A DNA stretch of 64,000 bases from IOR16 sp963521065 (lineage in GTDB: Bacteria; Bacillota; Clostridia; Peptostreptococcales; Anaerovoracaceae), in contig CAUQTI010000010.1 of NCBI GenBank assembly GCA_963521065.1, forward strand, positions 1-64,000. The letters run 5' to 3'. A program made the position numbers and the translations under genes. Shown here one piece after another: positions 24,487 to 33,703 of the stretch (positions are counted from its first letter, which is position 1; the number at the start of each line of letters is the position of its first letter). The notes beneath the pieces are model-generated. The model made no database searches, was not told where the DNA came from, and was given only the letters and a program-made list of their open reading frames with translations.

Positions 24487-25374
24487 ATGATTCGAACGGA
24501 CTTAGCAATTGAGAATAAAGAAATGTACGATTCCAAAAACAAGGGTCAAAAAATTGAAATTCCGGGAGTTGAGGTGGACACGGAAAGCTATGAAGAGGGA
24601 ATTCAAGTTACCAGAATAAAAATCGCCGATGAAAACGGCAGCATGGTAATGCAAAAACCAATGGGAAATTATATCACAGTCGAGCTTCCCAATGCGGTAA
24701 ATGGTTCTGAGGATTTGAAAAAAATGGCGGCAAAAGCAGTAGGAATTGAATTAAAACGAATGATTCCGTTTCACTATTATTTAAAAGCTCTTGTGATTGG
24801 GCTTGGAAATGAAAAAGTGACCCCGGATGCACTCGGACCTCACACGGTATCGAAGATTCGTGTAACACGTCATTTATTTCTTCTATATAACGTGGACGGA
24901 GACGAAGAGCAGGGTTGTGTGAGTGCACTTTGCCCAGGTGTAATGGCTTCGACCGGAATGGAATCTGCAGAACTGATCAAAGAGGCTGCGGAAATTTCAA
25001 AGCCTGAGGTCGTTGTAGCGATTGATGCTTTGGCGGCAAGGAATGTGGCGAGAATTGGAAAGACGATACAAATTACGGATACCGGAATTTCACCAGGGGC
25101 AGGCACAGGAAATATGCGAAAAAACTTGACAGAAGAAAGCATTGGCAAAAAAGTCATTGCAATCGGCGTCCCTACCGTCATTGATGCCGGGACTTTAGTT
25201 CTAGATTCCCTATCCGGTTATCTGACAGATTCGAAAGAAGCGGAAAAGTATTTGGAAGATGCAGGAATGGAAATGATTGTTACTACTTCAGACATCGATC
25301 AATCAATTCATGATTTTTCAGAGATAATTGCGGATGCTATAAATATTGCGCTCCATCCCGGCATATACTCTTAG
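24487..25374 (+). CDS. gpr: Spore germination protease GPR
   Basis: Degrades small acid-soluble spore proteins during germination (atypical aspartate-type protease, family A25). 295 aa; clear family blocks: RTDLAIE at the very start, KALVIGLGNEKVTPDALGP (about 98-116), CPGVMASTGMES, and VVAIDALAARNVARIGKTIQITDTGISPGAGTGN. The Bacillus zymogen has 15-16 residues up to the auto-cleavage site RTD|LA; here only five (MIRTD) precede it. An in-frame TAG lies 6 bp before ATG 24487, so no longer start exists. The ribosome site (GCGAGG) is modest. It heads a spore operon with spoIIP. Confidence 0.95.
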   Translation: MIRTDLAIENKEMYDSKNKGQKIEIPGVEVDTESYEEGIQVTRIKIADENGSMVMQKPMGNYITVELPNAVNGSEDLKKMAAKAVGIELKRMIPFHYYLKALVIGLGNEKVTPDALGPHTVSKIRVTRHLFLLYNVDGDEEQGCVSALCPGVMASTGMESAELIKEAAEISKPEVVVAIDALAARNVARIGKTIQITDTGISPGAGTGNMRKNLTEESIGKKVIAIGVPTVIDAGTLVLDSLSGYLTDSKEAEKYLEDAGMEMIVTTSDIDQSIHDFSEIIADAINIALHPGIYS

Positions 25375-25430
25375 AAGAAAAGAGATTCTAAGAAGTCTTA
25401 GAGAGGGAAACATCGGGGGAGAAGAGATAT

Positions 25431-26456
25431 ATGAGGAGAAGACGATATTCAGGCAGGAGCACAAGCAGAGGCGGAATTGTGGTAATTGCTTTTCTTTGTT
25501 TTTTCTTGGCAGCTGCAGCAGAGCTGTATTTTATGGACAAAGACGGAGAAAAGCCGGAGCCGGCAAAAGAGACGTTTCAGGTACAAGACTTATTATCTGT
25601 TGCGAATCGAGGGGGAGAAAGCAGACGAAATTCCGAAGATACTATAAATCGCTCTTTGAAAGGCGTTTTGAAGCTGTCTTTTCCTTCTCTCGCAAAAGGG
25701 AAGGAAGAAAAGAAAGCGGAAGGGTTGATTGCAGAAAAAGAACCAGTCGATGAGCATGGTGAGCCAGAGCAGCAAGAGGTTGTTCAGCCGGATACTGCCG
25801 TAGAAAAGCCGGAAGAGACGGAGCCGGTTGCGGTTTTGGATACAGAGGAGAGCAAAAATCCAGTCGTTTTAATTATCCATACGCATGCGACAGAATCATA
25901 CCAACCGATGAGTGAAGGCAATTTCCATCGACTTGAAGAAGAAGGAACCGTGCGGGAAGTTGGGAACCTCTTAAAAGCAGGATTGGAAAAAGAAGGAATT
26001 CCTGTGATCCATGATAAAACAATTCATGATTCTCCTTCCTACAATCAGTCTTACGCTCGTTCTTTGCAAACCCTGCAATCCTATTTGGCAAAGAATCCTT
26101 CTATTAAAGTTGTAATCGATTTGCATAGAGATGCAGCTGCTTATGCGGGTAACGTGGGAAAAACAATGCAGGTTCAAGGCAATACGATTGCAAAATACAG
26201 CCTTGTAATCGGAAAAGGAAATGCAAATTATGAACAATTGAAAGGCTTTGCAAATCAAATCAATGCCAAGGCAGATAAAATTTATCCTGGATTTTCAGGA
26301 AGAATCATAGAAAAAGAATACCGATTTAATGAATATGTCAGTGACCGCTATCTGCTTCTTGAAGTCGGAAATAATGAAAACACAATTGAACAGGCAAAAT
26401 TAACCGGAAAATATTTTGCCGATGTGCTTGCTTCTTACATAAAAGAAATGGAGTAG
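25431..26456 (+). CDS. spoIIP: Stage II sporulation protein P
   Basis: Peptidoglycan amidase/endopeptidase that drives engulfment with SpoIID and SpoIIM. 341 aa: positively charged N-terminus, one transmembrane helix (about 14-33), a long charged linker, and the catalytic domain from about residue 143 with LIIHTHATESYQP (zinc His and Glu), VVIDLHRDA and a late LLEVGNNENT block. It is anchored in the mother-cell membrane facing the septum. It follows gpr by 56 bp (GGGGGAG before ATG) and is followed by a small membrane protein gene. Confidence 0.95.
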   Translation: MRRRRYSGRSTSRGGIVVIAFLCFFLAAAAELYFMDKDGEKPEPAKETFQVQDLLSVANRGGESRRNSEDTINRSLKGVLKLSFPSLAKGKEEKKAEGLIAEKEPVDEHGEPEQQEVVQPDTAVEKPEETEPVAVLDTEESKNPVVLIIHTHATESYQPMSEGNFHRLEEEGTVREVGNLLKAGLEKEGIPVIHDKTIHDSPSYNQSYARSLQTLQSYLAKNPSIKVVIDLHRDAAAYAGNVGKTMQVQGNTIAKYSLVIGKGNANYEQLKGFANQINAKADKIYPGFSGRIIEKEYRFNEYVSDRYLLLEVGNNENTIEQAKLTGKYFADVLASYIKEME

Positions 26457-26461
26457 AAGTG

Positions 26462-26848
26462 ATGTATACAGAAGAAAAAAAATATCGAAGAGGGCGCTCC
26501 TTTGCATTTGCACTTTTAATTATTATAGCAGTTTGTGCTTTAATTCAAGTGGATTCAGCCTATGAAGATATGATGATGCAGGAAGGAAAGCTGGGGCTTG
26601 AGGTTCGAAGGATGGATGAAGCCCATCTGGCGGTGGGCTTATTAGGCAGAGAATGGACCATAAATTCAGAGAAATTCTTTTTAAATCTGGAGAATTTCGA
26701 GGTGCGGGCAAAAGGAGTCTTGCAGGGAGTTGCGGAAAAAACACAGGAATTATTAGCAAAAAGTGGAATGAAATCCTTGAATGAAGATGGAGAAGAGGAA
26801 GAAGAAATTGAAGAGATTCCAGTGGATTTTCCGACGCAAACCTTGTAA
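26462..26848 (+). CDS. Small single-pass membrane protein between spoIIP and lepA
   Basis: A 128-aa protein of unknown function. One transmembrane helix (about 14-31, SFAFALLIIIAVCALI) precedes a soluble, acidic domain with an EEEEIEEI tail. GTG 26459 and ATG 26462 are both possible; ATG has the better distance to GGAG. It starts 5 bp after the spoIIP stop, suggesting co-expression in sporulating cells (inference). No family recognised. Confidence 0.7.
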   Translation: MYTEEKKYRRGRSFAFALLIIIAVCALIQVDSAYEDMMMQEGKLGLEVRRMDEAHLAVGLLGREWTINSEKFFLNLENFEVRAKGVLQGVAEKTQELLAKSGMKSLNEDGEEEEEIEEIPVDFPTQTL

Positions 26849-26872
26849 TTTGAATCTGCATTATGGTATAAT
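26843..26872 (+). promoter_or_regulatory. Sigma-A promoter of lepA
   Basis: TTGTAA (26843-26848, overlapping the upstream stop codon), 18 bp, TATAAT (26867-26872). A short leader hairpin (AAGAATCA/TTGATTCTT near 26885-26904) follows before the lepA ribosome site. Confidence 0.65.
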
Positions 26873-26934
26873 TTTAGAGCCGAAGAATCAGAATTGATTC
26901 TTTGATTGCTCTAACTTTATTTTTTGGAGGAAAT

Positions 26935-28746
26935 ATGGACGCTTATCAGCAGTACATTAGAAATTTCAGCATTATTGCTCATATTGATCACGGTAAATCC
27001 ACGTTGGCTGACCGCCTGTTGGAACAAACTGGTGTCGTATCTCAGCGTGAGATGAAGGAGCAATTTTTAGATAATATGGACCTGGAACGGGAGCGGGGCA
27101 TTACGATTAAACTACAGACCACCCGTTTAGTGTATCAGGCAAAAGATGGACATGAATATATTTTCAACTTAATTGACACACCCGGCCATGTAGACTTCAC
27201 CTATGAAGTTTCCAGAAGCCTTGCTGCTTGCGAAGGTGCGGTGCTTGTTGTGGATGCAACGCAGGGTGTGGAGGCGCAGACTCTCGCCAATGTCTATTTG
27301 GCGTTGGATGAAAATCTGGAAATCCTGCCTGTAATCAATAAAATAGATTTGCCGAGTGCAAGCCCGGATGAAGTTAAGGAAGAAATTGAAGATGTCATTG
27401 GAATTGAGGCACAGGATGCGCCCTTGATTTCTGCAAAAGAAGGACTGAATATCGGAGATGTCTTAGAGGCAGTTGTGGCGAAAATTCCTGCGCCGAACGG
27501 AGACCCTGAGGGAAAATTGAAAGCCTTGATTTTTGATTCCTATTACGATAACTATAAAGGCGTTGTAATTTATGCCCGAGTATTTGACGGAAGAATCAAA
27601 AAAGGTGATGTAATTCGCTTGATGAATACAAAGAAAAAATATGAGGTGACAGAGGTTGGTGTTTATGCACCGGGACCGGTTGCTGTAAAAGAGCTGAATG
27701 CAGGCTGCGTTGGCTATGTGTGTGCGAGCATCAAGCAGGTTGCGGACGCGCGTGTCGGCGATACCATTACCTTAGAGAATAATCCCACAGAAAAGCCTTT
27801 ACCCGGTTATAAAAAAGTACAGCCTATGGTGTATTGCGGAATCTATCCGGCCGAGGGTGAAAAGTATGAAAATGTCAGAGATGCATTAGAAAAGCTTCAG
27901 GTCAACGACGCGGCATTTCTGTTTGAGCCAGAGACTTCCACTGCCTTAGGCTTCGGTTTTCGCTGCGGCTTTTTAGGACTTCTGCATATGGAAATTATCG
28001 TGGAGCGTCTCGAACGGGAATTTAATCTCGGGATTATTACCACTTCACCAAGTGTTATCTATAAGGTCATTTTAACAAACGGAAATGTGGAAATGATTCA
28101 AAATCCTTCAAACCTGCCTAATATAATCGAAATTGATCATATTGAGGAGCCGATTGTAAAAGCAGACATTATGATTCCAAAGGATTATGTCGGCGCGATT
28201 ATGGAAATTTGTCAGGAACGTCGCGGCAAAATGATGCATATGGAATACATCACGGAAACTAGAGTTGTACTTCACTACGAGATGCCTTTAAACGAAGTAA
28301 TCTATGACTTCTTTGACGCGCTGAAATCGAAAACCAGGGGTTACGGCTCTTTGGATTATGAATTTGTGCGGTATGAAAAATCCAACGTTGTGAAGATGGA
28401 CATCCTTCTGAATAAGGAGCTTGTCGATGCCTTCTCTATGATTGTGCATGAATCAAAAGCCTATGCGAGAGGACGGTTTGTCTGTGAGAAATTGAAGGAC
28501 ATTATCCCGATGCACCAATTTGAGATACCGATTCAGGCATCGATCGGGCAGAAGGTAATTTCTAGAGAGACGGTTCGCGCGCTTCGTAAGGATGTTTTGG
28601 CAAAATGCTATGGAGGCGATATCTCCAGAAAGAGAAAGCTGCTTGAAAAGCAAAAAGAAGGCAAAAAGAGAATGAGACAGTTCGGCAGTGTTGAAGTGCC
28701 GCAGGAGGCCTTCACTGCTGTATTAAAATATGATGATAATAAGTAG
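26935..28746 (+). CDS. lepA: Elongation factor 4 (LepA)
   Basis: Ribosome-associated GTPase of 603 aa, involved in ribosome biogenesis and translational quality under stress. G1 IAHIDHGKST (about 13-22), G2 RGITI, G3 DTPGHVDF, G4 NKID, and the LepA-specific C-terminal end GKKRMRQFGSVEVPQEAF. ATG 26935 has GGAGG 5 bp upstream; the longer frame from 26902 has none. It has its own promoter and is followed by a terminator. Confidence 0.97.
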   Translation: MDAYQQYIRNFSIIAHIDHGKSTLADRLLEQTGVVSQREMKEQFLDNMDLERERGITIKLQTTRLVYQAKDGHEYIFNLIDTPGHVDFTYEVSRSLAACEGAVLVVDATQGVEAQTLANVYLALDENLEILPVINKIDLPSASPDEVKEEIEDVIGIEAQDAPLISAKEGLNIGDVLEAVVAKIPAPNGDPEGKLKALIFDSYYDNYKGVVIYARVFDGRIKKGDVIRLMNTKKKYEVTEVGVYAPGPVAVKELNAGCVGYVCASIKQVADARVGDTITLENNPTEKPLPGYKKVQPMVYCGIYPAEGEKYENVRDALEKLQVNDAAFLFEPETSTALGFGFRCGFLGLLHMEIIVERLEREFNLGIITTSPSVIYKVILTNGNVEMIQNPSNLPNIIEIDHIEEPIVKADIMIPKDYVGAIMEICQERRGKMMHMEYITETRVVLHYEMPLNEVIYDFFDALKSKTRGYGSLDYEFVRYEKSNVVKMDILLNKELVDAFSMIVHESKAYARGRFVCEKLKDIIPMHQFEIPIQASIGQKVISRETVRALRKDVLAKCYGGDISRKRKLLEKQKEGKKRMRQFGSVEVPQEAFTAVLKYDDNK

Positions 28747-28773
28747 ACAAGACTTGTTTTTGTATGCGGGGCG

Positions 28774-28807
28774 AAAAGGGATGTTTTATCGAAGAAGCAT
28801 CCTTTTT
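28774..28807 (+). terminator. Terminator after lepA
   Basis: AAAAGGGATG (28774-28783) pairs with CATCCTTTTT (28798-28807), one G-T wobble, ending in a T run, 28 bp after the lepA stop. It may be partial, because hemW follows closely. Confidence 0.7.
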
Positions 28808-28869
28808 TGTCTAAGAGGGTGGCAAAAGATAATAAAAACAAGCGGTGCATTTTAGAAGGGAGATAAAGA

Positions 28870-30003
28870 ATGTACACAGAAAAACAAAAACTAGGTCTAT
28901 ATATTCACATACCATTTTGTTTAAAAAAGTGTAATTATTGTGATTTTCTTTCCTTCAGTGGGTATGAATATAAAGACCAGCTTCAATATGTTCAAGCGGT
29001 AGAAGCAGAAATGAAGGCGTATGATTTAAAGAAAAGCGATTATCAAATCGATAGTATCTTTATCGGCGGCGGTACGCCGTCTCTCCTTGCCGAAGACCTG
29101 ACGGAACTGCTTTTACAAAGTGTTCAGCGTAATTTTTGCATTGATACGGACGCAGAAATTACAATCGAATGCAATCCGAAGACCTTGACAGAGCATAAGC
29201 TGAAAGTATACCGTCAGGCAGGGATTAACCGATTGAGCATCGGCTGCCAATCATTAGATGATACCGTATTGCAGTTTATGGGAAGAGCACATACCCGTAA
29301 CGATTTCGTTGAGACTTACTTATTGGCCCGCCGCTGTGGATTTACAAATATCAACATTGATTTGATTTTTGGAGTATATGGGCAGACAGTACGAGGGTTT
29401 TCCCGGGAAATAGAGGAAATACTAAACTTAGAACCGGAGCATCTGTCTTTTTACAGTCTGCAAATTGAAGAGGGAACACCGTTTTATGACGACTATAAAA
29501 AAGGGAAATTTGATCAGCTTGCAGATGCGGAAGATCGGGAAATGTATCATATGACGATTGAAAAGCTAAAGCAGAGCGGGTACCTTCACTATGAAATATC
29601 CAATGCCGCAAAGAAAGGCTATGAATGCCGCCATAACCTAAAATATTGGTCGATGGACGACTACCTTGGAATCGGGCTTGGAGCGCACTCTTATGTACAG
29701 GGTGTCCGTTTTTCCAATACAAGAGAGATGAAAAAATACCTTGCGGGAAATCACCTGGAAGCTTCCCATAAGAATACACGGCAGGATTCCATGTCAGACT
29801 ATCTTTTTACAGGACTTCGGAAAACAGAAGGTATTGACCTGAAAGAATTTGAAAACAGATTCGGAGAACCGATAGAAAGTATTTACGGCACCACCATTCA
29901 ATCCTTTCGGGAGAGAGGGCTTCTCAGCCAAAAAGAATCCCGGCTGTATTTTACAAAAACGGGATTGGACTTAAGCAATGCTGTTTTAAGAGAACTGATT
30001 TAG
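28870..30003 (+). CDS. hemW: Radical SAM protein HemW (haem chaperone-like)
   Basis: Radical SAM enzyme of 377 aa. The iron-sulfur cluster motif is CLKKCNYCDF (CxxxCxxC, about residues 17-24), followed by FIGGGTPSLL and ECNPKTLTEHKLKVYRQAGINRLSIGCQS. It belongs to the HemW branch, once annotated as oxygen-independent coproporphyrinogen oxidase, which inserts haem into target proteins rather than making it (family knowledge). Its place after lepA is conserved in Bacillota. AAGGGAG precedes ATG 28870; glpK follows 9 bp later. Confidence 0.93.
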   Translation: MYTEKQKLGLYIHIPFCLKKCNYCDFLSFSGYEYKDQLQYVQAVEAEMKAYDLKKSDYQIDSIFIGGGTPSLLAEDLTELLLQSVQRNFCIDTDAEITIECNPKTLTEHKLKVYRQAGINRLSIGCQSLDDTVLQFMGRAHTRNDFVETYLLARRCGFTNINIDLIFGVYGQTVRGFSREIEEILNLEPEHLSFYSLQIEEGTPFYDDYKKGKFDQLADAEDREMYHMTIEKLKQSGYLHYEISNAAKKGYECRHNLKYWSMDDYLGIGLGAHSYVQGVRFSNTREMKKYLAGNHLEASHKNTRQDSMSDYLFTGLRKTEGIDLKEFENRFGEPIESIYGTTIQSFRERGLLSQKESRLYFTKTGLDLSNAVLRELI

Positions 30004-30012
30004 GAGGGGCTT

Positions 30013-31536
30013 ATGCAACGGAATACGAAAAAGTATATTATGGCTCTGGACCAAGGAACAACAAGCTCGCGCTGCATTCTGTTCAACCGGCAGGGAGAAA
30101 TGGTTACCTTGGCACAGAAGGAATTCCGGCAGTACTACCCAAAGGCGGGATGGGTGGAGCACGATGCAATGGAAATCTGGTCAACGCAGATTGGCGTAGC
30201 ACAGGAAGCAATGCATAAAGTGCAGGCAACCTACAAAGACATTGCAGCGATTGGAATTACAAATCAAAGAGAAACAACCGTAGTGTGGGATAAAAGCACA
30301 GGGCTTCCGATTCATCCGGCTTTGGTATGGCAGTGCAGGAGGACCGCCCAATATTGCGACACATTAAAAGAGCAGGGGATGACTGACTTTTTTCACAAGA
30401 AGACAGGTTTGTTGCTGGACTCTTATTTTTCGGCAACAAAATTGAAATGGATATTGGACCACGTTGAAGGTGCAAGAGAGCGCGCGGAGAATGGAGAACT
30501 ATTGTTTGGAACCATCGATACTTGGTTAATCTGGAACTTGTCGAAAGGAAGGATTCACGCGACCGATTATTCAAATGCGGCTCGTACGATGCTCTTTGAT
30601 ATTCAAAATTTAAAGTGGGATAAGGAAATTTTATCATTTTTTTCCATTCCTGAAAGAATGCTGCCGCAGGTAAAGCCTTCAAGCGGTATTTTTGGAAATA
30701 CAGAAGCATCTGTATTTGGCGGCGAAATCCCAATTTCAGGTGCCGCCGGTGATCAGCAGGCATCTTTGTTTGGTCAGAATTGTTTCTCAGAGGGGATGGT
30801 AAAAAACACCTATGGAACGGGTTGTTTTTTGCTGATGAATACAGGGGCTCATCCGGTCTATTCAAAAAATGGACTTTTGACTACGATTGCATGGGGAATG
30901 AATGGAAACGTGGAATATGCACTGGAAGGCTCTATTTTTATAGGCGGTGCCGCAATTCAATGGCTGCGTGATGAATGTAAGCTTTTGGAGTCCGCGGCAG
31001 AATCAGAAGCATTCGCAGAGCGTCTGGAAGATTCCGACGGCGTATATTTAGTTCCGGCCTTCGTTGGACTTGGAGCACCGCATTGGAATCCTTATGCAAG
31101 AGGAATGCTGGTTGGACTGACAAGGGGAGCGGGAAGAAGCCATATCGTGCGTGCAGCTTTAGAATCCATTGCTTATCAGACACAGGATGTATTACAGCTG
31201 ATGAAAGAGGACTCCGGTGTGGAGATAAAAAGCTTAAAAGTGGACGGCGGAGCTTGTGCAAATAATTTTCTGATGCAATTTCAGACAGATATTACACAGT
31301 GTCCGGTGGAACGGCCGCTTTGCATTGAGACGACGGCATTAGGAGCTGCTTATTTGGCCGGCCTTGCGGTTGGATATTGGAAAGATAAAAATGATATTCG
31401 TGAAAATTGGAAGCTGGGAAAACGTTTTGAGGGCTCGATGGAGAACGTGCAGAGAGAACGGTTGCTGAAAGGATGGAAGCGTGCGGTTAGAGCGGCGTTG
31501 GCCTGGGCGGCAGAAGAAACGGAGCTTATAAAATAA
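30013..31536 (+). CDS. glpK: Glycerol kinase
   Basis: Phosphorylates glycerol to glycerol-3-phosphate. 507 aa, typical length. FGGY-fold hallmarks: ALDQGTTSSRCILFNRQG (about 11-28), GWVEHDAMEIW, GITNQRETTVVWDKSTG, and the C-terminal LKVDGGACANNFLMQFQTDI. It begins 9 bp after hemW with GGAGGGG inside the gap. No glpF or glpD neighbour. It starts the stretch of carbohydrate genes that interrupts the conserved hemW-hrcA order. Confidence 0.96.
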   Translation: MQRNTKKYIMALDQGTTSSRCILFNRQGEMVTLAQKEFRQYYPKAGWVEHDAMEIWSTQIGVAQEAMHKVQATYKDIAAIGITNQRETTVVWDKSTGLPIHPALVWQCRRTAQYCDTLKEQGMTDFFHKKTGLLLDSYFSATKLKWILDHVEGARERAENGELLFGTIDTWLIWNLSKGRIHATDYSNAARTMLFDIQNLKWDKEILSFFSIPERMLPQVKPSSGIFGNTEASVFGGEIPISGAAGDQQASLFGQNCFSEGMVKNTYGTGCFLLMNTGAHPVYSKNGLLTTIAWGMNGNVEYALEGSIFIGGAAIQWLRDECKLLESAAESEAFAERLEDSDGVYLVPAFVGLGAPHWNPYARGMLVGLTRGAGRSHIVRAALESIAYQTQDVLQLMKEDSGVEIKSLKVDGGACANNFLMQFQTDITQCPVERPLCIETTALGAAYLAGLAVGYWKDKNDIRENWKLGKRFEGSMENVQRERLLKGWKRAVRAALAWAAEETELIK

Positions 31537-31557
31537 CATCAAATAGGAGAAGAAAAG

Positions 31558-31980
31558 ATGAAACAATATTTAGAATTATTAAAGACGATGCCCTTATTTT
31601 TTGGGATTAAGGAATCGAAAGACTTAGAGTGGGTCTTAAAATGTGTAGATGGAAATGTTAAAAACTACCGTGCGGGAGAGACGATAACAGAAGAAGGCGA
31701 AGATGTGTATTTTACAGGGATGGTGCTTTCTGGAATCGCGCAGAATATCTATAAAGACAACGTGGTATTGACGGATATCGGCGAGTTATTTCCATTCTGT
31801 TTTGAAGAAGATAAATCCATACAATCAGCCGCAAAGATTGTCGCAAAGACAGATTGTGCTATTTTGTGGATGCGCTGGATTCGCTTGAAGCGGGTGTGCA
31901 ATTTTAATTGCGAATTTCATAAAAAATTAATTGAAAATCTAAATCAGTTGACACCATGTCCAAAAGAGCAGGCAGAATAA
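31558..31980 (+). CDS. CRP/FNR-like cNMP-binding domain without DNA-binding domain
   Basis: A 140-aa protein with only the N-terminal half of a CRP/FNR regulator: MPLFFGIKESKDLEWVLKCVDGNVKNYRAGETITEEGE (residues 11-48) is the usual effector-domain start. The C-terminal winged helix, normally to about 230 aa, is absent; the next gene begins 39 bp later and no remnant is visible between. Two late cysteines (CNFNC) are present. It may bind an effector or a partner rather than DNA. It lies between glpK and a CDF transporter gene. Confidence 0.7.
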   Translation: MKQYLELLKTMPLFFGIKESKDLEWVLKCVDGNVKNYRAGETITEEGEDVYFTGMVLSGIAQNIYKDNVVLTDIGELFPFCFEEDKSIQSAAKIVAKTDCAILWMRWIRLKRVCNFNCEFHKKLIENLNQLTPCPKEQAE

Positions 31981-32019
31981 GATTTTAGGCGCAAAAACCA
32001 AAGTGTGAGGGGGTATCTT

Positions 32020-32934
32020 ATGGATTCGAGCGCAGATAAAATAAAATTTGAACAAAAGGCCTTAAGAGTTTCGATGTGGGGGGCCGTACTCTTTGTTCTT
32101 CTAGAGTTTACCATGGCATTGATGACACATTCACAGGCGGTATTAATGGATTCAGCGTATGACGCGGCAGAGATGGTTACAATTGTCATTTCCTTGCGGT
32201 TGGTTCCTCTACTATATAAACCGCTGACTGAGAAAAGACCGTTTGGATATGCGCAGGTTGAGACTTGGTTTCTTGTAGTAAAGGGATTGATGCTTCTTGC
32301 AGTTACGGTGGGGCTTGTCGTAAATAATATACAAATTATTTTACAAGGAGGAAGCGAAGTTGATTTTACCACGATTGCATATTTTGAATTGTTTGCAGCT
32401 GCTATGGGTGTACTGGTATCAACTTGGCTTAAACGCATGAATCGCAAGCTGGAATCTCCGATGGTAGATGTTGAAATCAGCGGATGGTGGATTGATACGG
32501 TTGCAAGTGCCGGTATGGCTTTTGCATTTTTCATTCCCGCGCTCTTTCCTGTCGACGCAGTGCAGCAATGGACACCGTATTTAGACTCCGCAGCGGCGAT
32601 TGTTTTGACCTTTTTTATTCTGCCGACTCCGATTCGTTTAGTGTTAAATGGGATGAATGATTTGTTTTTGATGGCACCGGAGGAAACGGTAGTAAACCAA
32701 ATTAAAGATATTTCAGACGGCGTTTTAAGAAAGAATACCTTTGGAGATAAGGTTGCACTTGTTACATACGATATTACCCGAATGGGAAGGCGGCTTTGGG
32801 TTTCGATTTATGTAACCTCAAAAGAGGATCGGATAAGCATTTCCGAATGGGGAACGGTGCAGTGTGAAATAGAGAATGCTTTATCGGCAGAGTTCCACGA
32901 TGTTTATGTCGAATTGCTGCCTGAGATTGAATAG
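32020..32934 (+). CDS. Cation diffusion facilitator-family transporter
   Basis: Membrane protein of 304 aa, predicted divalent-metal exporter. About six transmembrane helices and a cytoplasmic C-terminal domain. MDSAYDAAEM in helix 2 keeps the DxxxD-type site, and RPFGYAQVETWF matches the GYGRAE loop. In helix 5 the usual HxxxD reads GWWID: the Asp is kept but the His is Gly, so the metal site differs from zinc-type members. ATG 32020 follows GAGGGGG; an upstream frame from 32005 lacks a site. Metal unknown. Confidence 0.82.
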   Translation: MDSSADKIKFEQKALRVSMWGAVLFVLLEFTMALMTHSQAVLMDSAYDAAEMVTIVISLRLVPLLYKPLTEKRPFGYAQVETWFLVVKGLMLLAVTVGLVVNNIQIILQGGSEVDFTTIAYFELFAAAMGVLVSTWLKRMNRKLESPMVDVEISGWWIDTVASAGMAFAFFIPALFPVDAVQQWTPYLDSAAAIVLTFFILPTPIRLVLNGMNDLFLMAPEETVVNQIKDISDGVLRKNTFGDKVALVTYDITRMGRRLWVSIYVTSKEDRISISEWGTVQCEIENALSAEFHDVYVELLPEIE

Positions 32935-32954
32935 AGAAAAGAAAGGAGGGCATC

Positions 32955-33686
32955 ATGCGCATCATTAAAGCAAAGGATTATAAAGATATGAGCCGAAAGG
33001 CGGCAAATGTGATTTCGGCGCAGGTTATTTTGAAAAATAATGCCGTTTTAGGCTTGGCTACAGGCTCTACTGTCTTAGAAATTTATGAACAGCTTGTGCA
33101 GTGGTACTTGCAAGGAGACATTGATTTTTCCTGTGTAAAAACAGTCAATTTAGATGAATATATCGGATTGTCTAAGAAAGAGGAACAGAGTTACCGCCAT
33201 TACATGGAAGTGAATTTTTTTCAAAAAATAAATATCAAACCGGAGAACACCCATTTACCGAATGGAATGGCAGAGAACTTGGAGTTGGAATGCCACAGAT
33301 ACGAAAATCTGATAAGCTCACTGGGAGGCATTGATTTACAGCTTTTAGGACTTGGGCATAATGGGCATATTGGTTTTAATGAACCGAATGAGGCTTTTGA
33401 AAAGCTGACACATTATGTGCAGCTCAAAGAGAGCACAATACAGGCGAATACCCGTTTCTTTGAAAATGCAGACAGCGTGCCGCAAAGAGCGATTACAATG
33501 GGGATTAAAAGCATTATGCAGGCAAAACATATTTTACTATGCGTGAGTGGGGAGAGAAAGGCTTTTGTTTTACAAAAGGTATTGACTGGACCGGTGACTC
33601 CGGCCGTACCGGGTTCTATTTTGCAGATGCATCCAAATTTAATCGTAGTCGCGGATGAAGAAGCCCTCAGCTGGTACCAAGGCTAA
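32955..33686 (+). CDS. nagB: Glucosamine-6-phosphate deaminase
   Basis: Converts glucosamine-6-phosphate to fructose-6-phosphate and ammonia. 243 aa, matching the short bacterial form without the allosteric tail of E. coli NagB. Motifs: GLATGSTVLEIYEQL phosphate loop (about 33-47), VNLDEYIGL with the catalytic Asp (about 66-74), and GLGHNGHIGFNEP with the ring-opening His (about 133-145). AAAGGAGGG precedes ATG. It is 17 bp ahead of nagA, so both are one operon and probably serve the cluster downstream. Confidence 0.96.
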   Translation: MRIIKAKDYKDMSRKAANVISAQVILKNNAVLGLATGSTVLEIYEQLVQWYLQGDIDFSCVKTVNLDEYIGLSKKEEQSYRHYMEVNFFQKINIKPENTHLPNGMAENLELECHRYENLISSLGGIDLQLLGLGHNGHIGFNEPNEAFEKLTHYVQLKESTIQANTRFFENADSVPQRAITMGIKSIMQAKHILLCVSGERKAFVLQKVLTGPVTPAVPGSILQMHPNLIVVADEEALSWYQG

Positions 33687-33703
33687 AAAGAGGAGAATTC
33701 GAA

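Noticed and set aside
28870..30003. Oxygen-independent coproporphyrinogen III oxidase (HemN)
   Set aside because: The location after lepA and the sequence features fit HemW, not true HemN; no haem-synthesis genes are nearby.
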